Below are positions 39,701 to 51,700 of a stretch of 64,000 nucleotides of DNA, one piece after another (the first letter of the stretch is position 1; each line of letters starts with the position of its first letter). Source of the stretch: Cyclina sinensis (lineage: Eukaryota; Mollusca; Bivalvia; Venerida; Veneridae); the NCBI GenBank assembly GCA_012932295.1, contig JAAONU010000004.1, positions 9,424,630 to 9,488,629 of the forward strand, in the 5' to 3' direction. Below the pieces are notes generated by a model. It was not told where the DNA came from. It was given only the letters and a program-made list of their open reading frames with translations, and did not search any database. The translations under genes were made by a program, and so were the position numbers.

Positions 39701-42700
39701 TGTTTGGATGATTTCTAGCTCAAGTTCGAATATGGGTCATCTGGGGTCAAAAACTAGGTCACAGAGCCCAAATATGGAAAAACCTTGTTAACAGTCTGGA
39801 GGTAACATTTTCAGTCCAAATAACCTGGAAATTTGTCAGGAAGGTTGTTTCCATAGTCCAAATCTCCTGAAAATTTGTCAGAGAAGTTATTTCGATGATT
39901 TCTAGCTCAAGTTTGAATATGAGTCATCTGGGGGTCAAAAACTAGGTCACAGCCCAAATATGGAAAAACCTTGTTAACACTCTAGAGGTAACATTTTTAG
40001 TCAAAATAACCTGGAATTTGTCAAAAAGGTTGTTTTAATGATTTCCAGCTCAAGTTCGAATTTTGGTCATCTGGGTTCAAAAACTAGGTCACTGAGCCCA
40101 GATATGGAAAAACCTTGTTAACACTCTAGAGGTAACATTTTCAGTCCAAATAACCTGGAAACTTGTCAAAAAGGTTGTTTCAATAATTTCTAGGTCAAGT
40201 TTGAATACAGGTCATCTGGGGGTCAATTTACCAGGTCCATAACAACTTTGTATAAAGCAGTCATACCCAGATGATCGATATAGGGCCATCATGGCCCTCT
40301 TGTTTTATTGAAAACTGTAGAAAATGTTAAACTTCTCTGGCAAAAAAAGTTGTATCCAGAGACCTTAAACTTGTACCAACTGTGAGAAGAACACAGACGT
40401 GAAGTGAAAACAAGTTCTGTTCTGAACACAATAAGCTTTCTACACTTACACAGCTTAGTTCTTATTTCAGTAAAAAAAATTTCAGAAAAAAAAAACATTA
40501 AAAATGTAGATAATGGTGTAGACTTAAAGCAATAACTACATGTACTAGTTTCCTGTTTTTGATGGATTATAACAGATAGCTAAGAAGAGAACAGAAGCTG
40601 AACATAAAATTATGAGATGCTTTTATCTCTTTTATGATTGATTGTGGCAGTTGTTCAGGTCACCTGTTTATCTTCACTTACAAAAAATTCAACTTAAAAT
40701 ATTATCAGGGGAGATGACTGCTTGTCGGAACTTCAAAAAATGAATTGCTAAGGGAGGTAATTGTATGTGTTGTCTAGAATTTTAAAAAATGTGTCTCTGT
40801 GTACATGTTTTGAATATTGAATTACGAGGACAGACAACTTGATTCAAAACATTCAGTTATATCAAAGGGAGGTAATTAAGTGAACATAAATGCATGGGAA
40901 GATAAGATTTTTACAAACGACTAGCCAAAAAATATTCATTCAAGGAGATATAACTTAGCATCATTTAGTTTAAAATTAATCAGATAACAAAGTCAGCCAT
41001 AAACTTCCTGTTTCTCTCTCTCTCTTAGGAATTGGAAAGAAAGAGAGTAAAAAAGACATACTTGGTAAAAACCATTTGGTTCTATTCACCACATTAAATC
41101 CAGATACAACATGTTCTTGGTCAGTGATGTAGAAATAATGAAAATTTATGGAAAAAATTTATAATGCCCCTTCCTATATTTAACTTAACAGACCATGAAA
41201 TATTATGTAAAACAGACTATGTTGTATCTATAGTTGAGTCAATGCCAGGTCGAGGAGGGTATTTAAGAACTACCATTGTTTGCTCTCACTACGGAGTGGA
41301 TCAGTGGTCCAGGGTAACTTGCTGAACTGGTAACCCAGGGGTCCTGAGATCAACCCCCTGCTCCTCCACTAACATTACTAATTGTCTTTTTGATGAGACA
41401 TTAAGCCGAGGTCTCATGTATCAGTGCTGTACACTGAGCATGCAAAAGAACCAGGGGTGTCTCTGGAACGGGATGCTTTCTGTATCTTGCACTATCCCCC
41501 ACAACATAAAATAACTAATCTCTGCAGGGGGCGTCGGTCATATGGGCAACCAGTACCAACAATAAATAAACTCGAAATATATAGGTAGCTCCCACTGTGT
41601 GATAGAATAATAGGTTAAAGCCCCTCTGCTCCCTTGTTGACTAAATTTCTGATATATATGAAAATGTTCTTAATGTTTCATATGAAGGAAAAGGTCAGAT
41701 TTAAATTTTCAAAGACTATTATTATACTACTATTAAGTTGACATACCCCGTGGTCATAAATAGAAATTGTGTCTGCTTTTAGTGAGCAGCACATACCATG
41801 ATAAGACTGCACTTCTTTGCATTTACCACTCGTCATGTTCTGTCCAGTTATCAAATTTTCAGTAAATTGGCCTCAATGATAGAATAATGAGGCTGTCCAC
41901 ATTCAGGAGTGTGAGCCAGTCCATTTTAGTTAAATCAGTGTTGAAGGGTGTTGCACATTCAGGATTGTGAGCCAGTCCATTTTAGTTAAATCAGTGTTGA
42001 AGGTGGTTGCACATTCAGGAGTGTGAGCCAGTCCATTTTATTTAAATCAGTGTTGAAGGGGGTTGCACATTCAGGAGTGTGAGCCAGTCCATTTTAGTTA
42101 AATCAGTGTTGAAGGTGGTTGCACATTCAGGAGTGTGAGCCAGTCCATTTTATTTAAATCAGTGTTGAAGGGGGTTGCACATTCAGGAGTGTGAGCCAGT
42201 CCATTTTAGTTAAATCAGTGTTGAAGGGGGTTGCACATAGTAAAAATGAAACCAAATGACAAAACTACTCTCTTTTATTGCATATATGAAATGTAAATGT
42301 TATGTTATGTTTGGTTGAAAAAAACATTCATTTGAACTATAGCCGAAATACTGTTGAACGAATAGCAACACTAGATATTCTAGTGCATACAAGGAAAGCA
42401 TTCTATGATCCATTTTTGCAAGGAGCTTATAAAACATAAAAAAAGATTCTACAAAATAAAAATTCAGATCCACCACCATTTCAAAGAATTGCTTTTCAAC
42501 TGGACAGAATGACATTATAGCCATGAGCTTGGTTTTCCCAAAGCCATGTGTTCTGATATTGATACGATATTTTATCATTTATCTAAAAATTTGTGTTATT
42601 TATAACAGTAAAAAAAAAATTAAGAAAAACATTTACTTTCATTGATTTCCCATTGAAGTACTTTACTTTCAAACAGAAATTTATGGGCAAAAATTGAATT

Positions 42701-45700
42701 GTTCTGCAAGCTCTCAGATATGATAGCTAATGGCGGCTTTTTTCCCTGGATTTTCATTTATGCGTTGGAAAGACATTAACTGTTTTAAATGATAAAATTG
42801 CATGCATTATGTTCAGCATGGCCTTAGAAAATTAATTCAAAAATCTTTCAATTGCTTGAATTCAGCGCAGACCTATTTTTGTTATGCCTGTTGGGAGCAA
42901 AATTTTGCAGTTGTTCAAGCTTTCTATAGAAAGAAAGTTATTGATTCTAAACATATGACTCATTTCATTTTTGCCTTCTTGCTATTAAAGAGAGCAGGCA
43001 CAGTTGATGCATTTCCACGTAATTCTAAGATAATGAACTTCTGTGAAAGAAACTGCAGCTGTGAAAGATACTGGGTTTTTTTAGGAAGGGGAAGTAACAT
43101 AATGATAAACACTGTGTACCTCCCTTGATCTTTTGTAAATTGCAGTGTAGATTTTGAAAGTTATCCTTGCAACAAACAGCCAAAAAAAAAAAAGACTATG
43201 AACATTGCACAATACTCTCTGGTCAGATGATTTTTAAGATACAAACAGACATTATAAAGTTTTAATTTGTATTATCTAATTTGCACTTGAAATGAGCCAT
43301 TTTTCCTGTTGTTGTTGTTGTTACTACATACAGTATGTCAAAACTAGAAAGAAGGATATTGGTAGCGTTTTCTCATACAAAATGTACACAGATGAGACTA
43401 CTGTGTTTTTACCTGTTAATGTAATTTCAGCTCAGGTAATGAGTTTCAGGTTCATTATTGAGACTAGAGTCTGTAATTAATATTCATTTTTTGCCGGAAT
43501 GAGGTTTCAGCAAAAGCTAAAAGATAAAAAGTTCTGGTGCTAATTATGATAATAATTATTAATCTTATGACAGTCTTTTCATCTATTAAAGCTCCAAGCC
43601 TCTGCTATTTTTAAGTACCTTAGGTTCTCGTTTCAGAATCTTGATGGCTATATAGAAATTTTTACACTTTTTTCACTGCCTAAAGGCAGAGCAAATCCAT
43701 TCTTAGATTCTACAGAAAAGTGAATGCCTGTATTATACCTGTATGGTTTATTTTACAGGCACGGATTTACCGGGGGGGCTTATGGGGCCCAAGCCCCCCC
43801 AGCTGGCCCGTTCGTAAAAAAATAAAAGGGCTTGTTTTTAAAGACTCTCAAACATTTTTTCAGCTCTTTTCACCACGTAACAGAAACACAATCAACCTTT
43901 CAATTTGCAACGGTCATGCAATATTGCGTAACAACTGATAACGAGTTCGCAACTTTATAGCCGTGTATATTAAACAATGAATATCCGAGAGTTCTCCAGA
44001 CTGATCACGATAGTTTTCAAGCGTCTATTAACCTTGACGTATTTGATAAAGTTGTTAAATGAGCGTCTGCTGATCATGATCAGTTGCCTGATGATATTGT
44101 GATGACATTGTTATTTGCAAGTTAATATACTGATAAATTATTTGTTTCACTTTATAAATAAAAAATAAAAAAAAGTTAAAACTTGCCATACCGTATTTTT
44201 TTTTTTTTTTGCTTTAGTTGAACATTTTAAAAAATACCAGTATATTTCTTTTAATTTCTTACGCAAATATCATTATATTTTTTTGCCTAAAATGCACCAA
44301 AATATGCCATTTAGTCGACCTTTTTAGAAAATTTTCTTGGGGGAGGCCCCCCAAACCCCCCCTACAGAAGGGGGTCGCCCCCTTCCGTACCTTCCCCCAA
44401 GCCCCCCCAGTCAAACATTTCTGGATCCGGCCCTGTTTTATATTTTCAGGGGCTTGATTCAGTTAAACAACGAAACCTACATTATTCAGCCACTGTATCA
44501 AGGGGACCATGGAGGGGTAGGTACTTTTTGTTGAAATAAAGGGCCACAAATTATTGTATCCTAATGAGTGCTGTAAAACTGACTGTCTTAACAATATCTC
44601 TTTAAGATCATTCATATGCTATTTGTTAGATGTAACAAGATATGCACACAAAAAAAAAAATATATATATATATATTTCTCTGCTTTCAATTTGTTCTGAT
44701 AATAGATCTGCTTCCAATAATTAAGGGAATAGTTTTGCATAATTTGCATATACCTGGACCCTTATACATGTATTAGCTGGACTAAATAAGTTTTCAGTTT
44801 GACAGTTCTTAGACTAGTTAACCAAACTGGTGGAAAAAAAAAAAAAAAAACATGATAAAAAATATAGAGACAAAAATACTGATTAAACATACACCTATTT
44901 ATGTTGTTAAGGTTGAGCTCACACCAGCTCAAGTTCGTATAAATTCTGTCTTGAAGCTGACTGTCAGCTGGGAATCAATCCTTTGGCTTAATGGTCTAGA
45001 GCATTGGGCTTTCATACTGCATATTAGCCAGTTGGCATGAGTTCGAATCCCACATAAGTATGATCTTTATCTGCATCAGTATGACTGTCTCTCTGTTTGG
45101 AACAGAATTTCGTAACAATGTCCAGAGGTGACAACAGCTGTCCTTGGTCACATTTCATGGAATTTATGAGATTTATTTGAATTATTTACAGATTTTCATT
45201 AAAATGTTTATTTCTGTTTAAAATCACTTTATACTGACTCACCTAGAAAACCTGGCCTTCAACTTATTATAAGTTGTCTCATTTCCTTGAAAACTGCATA
45301 ATTTCTTCAGTATTACTGGGATAGATTTTACGCAAAAAGTTGTGAACATAAATTCACCAGAATAAATTGAACAAAAACAGAAATACACTCTTGGGAGTGG
45401 CATGTTAGTGCAAAAAGCTTATGAAGGAAATGTTCTCTATTAATATTGGAATTGTTTTTACACATGAATGTGTGATAAGTCTAATGAAAAAATATGATTA
45501 TCCCTCCAGGCTTCCATTGAAAGAAATGGTGTTTTGCTACAAATTTTCTGTGGAAAAAACAAGTATCTTTTGAAATAAAATGGTACTTCTGTGAAAAAGA
45601 TTTTAATGAAAAGAGAGATGTTTTTTGTTTTTTTTAAGAAGCTTTTAAATTGAAAAAAATGATGATAGATTTGACACTTTTCTTTTTGGTCAGCTGTGGC

Positions 45701-48700
45701 ATAAAAATGTCAGAAATAACAAAGATACTGAAAACATTTATCATGTAACGTCTGTGACTTTTTAATTTCTGAAAAACTTTGCTCTCAACTGATCCCCAGT
45801 ACACCACCCAAGTGATGAGTAAGTTTTCCCTTTTGCTTTGAAATTGGCAGTTTTAGCTTAATATGTATTGGGTATGGTTTGGCTACTTCCCTCAGAATAC
45901 AAAATATTAATTTCCTTCAGTCCTTATGGTTTACTGTTGTAAATTATAGAACACCACAAATATTAAACTGATTTGTGGTACCGGTAGTTCATATCTGATT
46001 ATAACTTTTTTACTATGACACTATTTTTTTCAGCAGGCTTGGAACTTTCAGGCAATCCTAGTGTATAAATTAAAATCTTTCAAGCTCTGTAGATACTAAA
46101 ATACAATAAAATGTATTTCTCTGAGAGAAGTTCCAATCTGAGAAAGTTAATAAATCTTCCTAACTTGTATAAAAAAGAGCCATATTGTTTTCTGCGTAGG
46201 CTAAAATTTATATTAGAAATTTCATTTTGTTGTTTATTTCAGGGCGACAGACAGCATATTGTATATAAAGCCACAAGCTCAGAAAAAGAAAAATGCGGCA
46301 ACGATCATGGAAAATGGCTGCCATTTAATGAACTTCACAAGGGAGAATTTACTAAAAAACTCAAGTTCCTGAATGCACAACGAGTATGCATATAGTTTTT
46401 TCTCATGTTTCTGAATGTATAATAAATATTTAACTGTTGTAACATTACAAGAATAGATATGGTAATTATTCTTGGTCTTTGTAAAGTTTCACACTTAAGA
46501 AAAATTAATGGTCTGTTTTCAGTACATTTAGTTTTGAGTTTTCAGATGAAATTGTTAGCCTCTGCCTACAATAGTAATTTTCAAAGCATGTGGTCATAGT
46601 ACATGAAATAATAGACATTTCCCTTTGCCATTATTTGCATTGATAGCTGAAATATCAAAGGGAAGTAATTCTTTCTTTGGTTGGCTTTTGTCATGAATGA
46701 ATTAACTCCCATGGACTATTTTTTTCAGGCTTTTAACAAAGACGCAGGCAAAGTGAGCACCAAATATATCAAACTGGCCTTGGTACTGGACAACACAATG
46801 GTAAATATATGCCTCAGCTTATTTATCAAAAATCCTTATATGTCATTCTTCACATTCTGCTATGGAATAATTTTAAATATACTTTGCAGGATTATCACAC
46901 ACTCCTGGCGCCCGCCCGCTTAGCTCAATAGGTAGAGCACTGGATTAGTAATCCATCGGTCATTGGTTCGACCCCTGGGTAGGGCAAAATTTCTCCGTGA
47001 CAATTGTTCTCAGACATTGTGCCTTATGTTCATTTGTCTCTCACCGCTGATTCAGAGTAGATCATGTGGGAACTGTAGTCAGTCACTTGCGGAGAAATTG
47101 GTAATTACTGGTTAGTTATCCAGGAAAACCGGTTAGGCGGACTGACCGCCGAGATATAACATATGTTGAAATCGGTGTTAAACCCCAAAACAAACAAAGA
47201 CTCCTGGAAATGTAATGGTTGTTGAAAGTCATTGTTTAAAACATTCTAATAGAAGTTGTACTCTATATTATTGCACAGTCATTCATACATAGAAACTGTT
47301 TTGGACGGACAGTGATTCTGTTTATGATTTGAACAAGTAGAGAAATCATTTACAACTTCCTGGGACTTAGTACCATCTTTAATGTTTTTCATACATTTTC
47401 ATCCAGTAGGAAAGTCCTTATTTTCTCCATCTATTCCCATAAACAGATAAGTTTAAAGTCATGTTTAAAAAATCATTTAGAATGCTCTGCATTAATATTA
47501 CATCACAAATTGATATGACTTTGCAAATAAAATTGTAGATTTCCGACAAATGCTTGAATGATAAGTGAGAGCCTAAACAGAAAAATTCAAACAGTATAGA
47601 ACACAACAGTAGGTCAGCCACACTCCCTTTCTGTTCTCTATCATCCAAATTTTTCTGCAGCAATACTAACACCTGTACTATTCAGTCTGTACAATTAGGC
47701 AAAATCAATTATAATTGTTCTTCTTTTGATACAGTACTGGTCACTGAACCTGACTGTGAAACAGGTACTGGAGTTTGCAATACAGACGGCAAATATTGTT
47801 GACATGGTAAGTTACAGAAATCAGTTAGTTGTAGTAGATTTGCTTAAATTAAATATATCAGTGGTTTATGTAGAAAGCTCTGCAAAACATTGTACTTAAC
47901 TACCCTGTACATGTTTGTATCTAATCCTATGCTAGTTTTATCAAGAGAGAGCTATGTAAATTAATTATGTATTGATTAACCATGAGAAGGTAAATCACAG
48001 TGCAGGCTCTTGATTTACTTCAAGATATGCCACACATAACTAACAAAGAGCTTTCTTTGTCACAAATGGAAAGGAAGGTAAAAAGTTATGAAAATAAAAA
48101 TTGTTTAAAATATCAAAGATCAGTCCTTACCAGAAAATTTTAAGCTGGATGTAATAAGAAATATAGGAGCAGTTCCCACTGCTTCGAATACTTCTGACTT
48201 AAATTCACATATTTTTTTAATTCTCTGTGTGTTTTTTGTAAATTATGTTATTCTAGTAAGTTATGTTTAAGATATTTTTTAAATATCACTAAAAGTGTAT
48301 AACCCAATTCAAATCATATTGTATTTCAGGCAAGGTTTTTTTTTCCATAATCCTTAATATCCTCAGCAGCAGGAGATGTGATTTTTACCCGAATATAGCC
48401 ACTAGTTAAGATGGCATTTAAAGAAGGGTCAAATTAAAAAAAAGAAAAGAAGCAAAACCGAAAATACTATGACAAACATACTCCTAGTATAAATGTGTAT
48501 TTATGTTTGCAGTATTACAAGGAGTTGAGTATACGAGTAGCCTTGACTTATGTTGAACTCTGGAATCGTGGCAACAGAATCCGTGTCACGGAGAAGCTCA
48601 GAGAAACGTTAGAAAATTTCATGAGATATCACCAACAGAATTTACGAGGGCTGGATTATCATGCTGCACATCTACTGAGGTAAGTTTCAATCTTCTTGAA

Positions 48701-51700
48701 ATGGTAGATATTATCCGAGTCAAAACTAAGAATTCATTGTTTTCATAAAGACTCAGATAAGTTTATTTACATATTTTAGGGTATCAGATTTGTTGAAAAT
48801 ACGCAGACATTTTCTTGTGAAAGTCTCCTGGTTCTAAGGCCAAGACCATTTTATTTTTTTTAATGTTAAATTGAATTTGTATTCTAAAGATTAAAGTGAA
48901 CTTTATTCTTCATCATTTACTTGGAAAACCTGGCAATGAGATCTTAGTATATCTATTGGATATACTTTGAAATTAACAAAACATGCTTTTGTTCTTAGTT
49001 TAAAAATTAGCCCCTACATAATGTTTGTTTAATTTTCAGTCGACGTAAGTTTGAAGATGACACCATCGGCATTGCCATCCCTGATTCCGTTTGTACAGGA
49101 CGTGCTGGTGGAATAAATTCAGTAAGTTTTTTCAGTGCTTCTTTTACCACATTTATTGATGAGTCATTCTCAAAGTTTTTAAAAGCGCTGGTGCAGAAAA
49201 TTTTACTTCCATAGCTTTTATTTAAAGTTTGTGTTTTGTTTGGGTTTGGTTAAGGCGATAGTGCAAGGGTAAATACAATAGTGCTCTGTCTCTAATGGCA
49301 TCTTTATTGTAACAAATACATCATGCTTTGTAATAAGCTAGCAAATTAATGTCTTCCAGAACTCTTGCAATGTAACAGTTTGAAACAGTATTGTAAATTT
49401 AATTTGACACAATTTTCGGTTTGCTGTTATGCCTGTATATATTGAGGGTGGCTGGTTTTTTCAGAACCCGAGTTACTTGGAGCCCCAGAAAGGAGCAACA
49501 GTTCTGTCACACATGATTGGACATAACCTTGGCATTAAGCATGATGAAGATGGTAAGTGGAATTCTTTATATATTTTAGGGTATATGGGCATGTTGTAAA
49601 CTGGGAAACTTCACTTGTTTGATAGTTGTGTAAGATTTCAAGTCATAAATGATGTTTTTCATGGCAGCATCAATTTAAAACTTCTGACTTATTGTTCTAA
49701 GCAGTTGCTGTGAATTTAAAATTCCAAAACCAGTTGTAAAAATTTCCCAGTTTACTTAAGGTTATAATTTAGAGGGGATTACAGTGCTAGGAATTGCTTT
49801 ACATGTTTTAGAGATTAACTAAACATTGTTGTCTAGTTATGTAGTGTTTATACAAAATCTAACTTAGATAGTAGAATGTATAAGGTTTCTTAACATAGTT
49901 CTTAACGTAGTTTGAAACATAAAAATTAATAGAGATTTACTATAAAGAAATAAAAAAGTGCAGTAGATAGTTCAGTTTAGTTTAATCTTACTTATTTTCG
50001 CTTCATGTAACTTACAACTTATATTAATCCCACTTGATGACTGCTTCTTGGGTTCGAACCAGTACTTGCCATGATAGTGTGTAATGTGAAAAGTCTCAAG
50101 TATGTGGAAAGTCCTTTGAGACTATTACCCCTTGTCGTATTTGAACCAGTAACCTCTAGATCAGGAGTCCTGTACTCTTGCCCTTGACCACAGCTCCCCT
50201 AGTGTAGTTCAGTTTGAAGATATGGGAAGTTTAAAATTATTCATGTAAGAATGAAGACAATGTTGAAACTCACTTTATAAATAAGTAAAATACAAACAAA
50301 CAAAAATAGAAGTCCAATATGAAGTTAAGCTTGGGTCCAGCTGGCAGTTCAGCTGGTATTTATACCAAATGCGAGGACTGAGTTGAAATACATTGTCTCA
50401 GTGTATAGATGTAAAGGGTGTTGCAAAAATTCTCCACTCAGCACTTCATTATCTTATGAACAATGAAATTTATGTCTAATTTGAAGCAATAGTTTGATAA
50501 CAGTCATGTGGGTAAAACATTACTGATAATGTCGGTAGGAATCACTTAACAAAAAGTTTATTTTAATTGGAAGGACTGAGATGGAATAAATTGTTTCCAT
50601 ATATAGATGTAAAGGGTGTTGCAAACATTCTTCACTCAGTACTGCATTATATTGTGAACAACGAAATTTATTTCATATTAGCAGCAGTATCTTGATAATA
50701 ATCATGTGGGTAATACATTACTGGTATGTTCGTTCAGAAAACTCTTCTCACATAAGTTATCTGGGTATTAAATCTTTACTGGAATACAAAGTGGGATTGT
50801 AATGAAACTTTCATGTTGTCATAAGAAAACTAGATTTTATGTTTTTTTTAGTGGAAAAAAAATATTATAGGAATGAAAATTTTAGTCTTTGAAGTTTCTG
50901 GATATGGCTATAAACTTTTTAGCTTAAACTTAGTGCAAACAAAGAAAATAAAATAAAGGACAGTGTTGTAAGTTTTCATTACAATCTGATCTTAAAGTTG
51001 GGTAACTGAGGGTTCTTCCTGAAATTATTAGCATGTCATGGGGATATTTGAATGTAGCTTTATTTTATTTTCTACTAAAACTGTGTGTTATTTAAATGCT
51101 AACAGAGGATTGGAGATATTTATATCATGAAGGTATACATATATTGTGTGTTTTGATGTTGTGTAAGAAGAAACTGTTGTGAGTTACACATATTCAAAAA
51201 CATAATTTTATAATTTACACATTTTGCAGTGTAAGGAAAAAGGAGTGTCATTTGTTTTTTTGGTGTTTCAAAGGTATTTACAATACATTGTGCAAAAATA
51301 TTATATGTAGCTTCTGTTGGATATTCATAAGCAGACGAAGGATTTTCTTTGCTTATTTTTGCTTAAAATAATAATATATCTGACTACATATTATTCTGTC
51401 AATATGCTTCCATATAATTTACATATACTAAGGGTAGTAGTTGTTTTCACATTACGTTAAAAGATTATATCGAGTCTCTTAAGTATGGGTTTAAGAATAT
51501 TGAAACAACCTTTATAGGAATAACTTTACATATATATACTAGTAGTTCAGTATTCTTGTTACTTCAGTTTTCATTTTTTGTGTATACACATTTAATTCTT
51601 TGATTACAAACCGAATTAGTTAGCTACCTTATTAATCAATCAATCAATCAATTAATTAATTAATTAAAAAATGTTCTGTCGACAATAAGATTCCCAAGAT

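Larger units (their letters stand above)
34972..44449 (+). other. Intron 4 (9.5 kb)
   Basis: The most repeat-laden intron: 17-bp array, SINE, 146-bp array element, TIR element, family A copy 2, best SINE copy, 56-bp minisatellite and hAT-like element. 42.2-43.7 kb is unannotated AT-rich sequence. Confidence 0.8.

Noticed and set aside
34973..42236. Tandem arrays considered as CRISPR
   Set aside because: Units are directly adjacent without unique spacers, and the context is an animal intron.
43720..44534. Overlapping plus-strand frames rich in Pro/Gly
   Set aside because: They cross the hAT-like element and its C/G homopolymers. Only 44450-44516 in one frame is real ADAM coding sequence.
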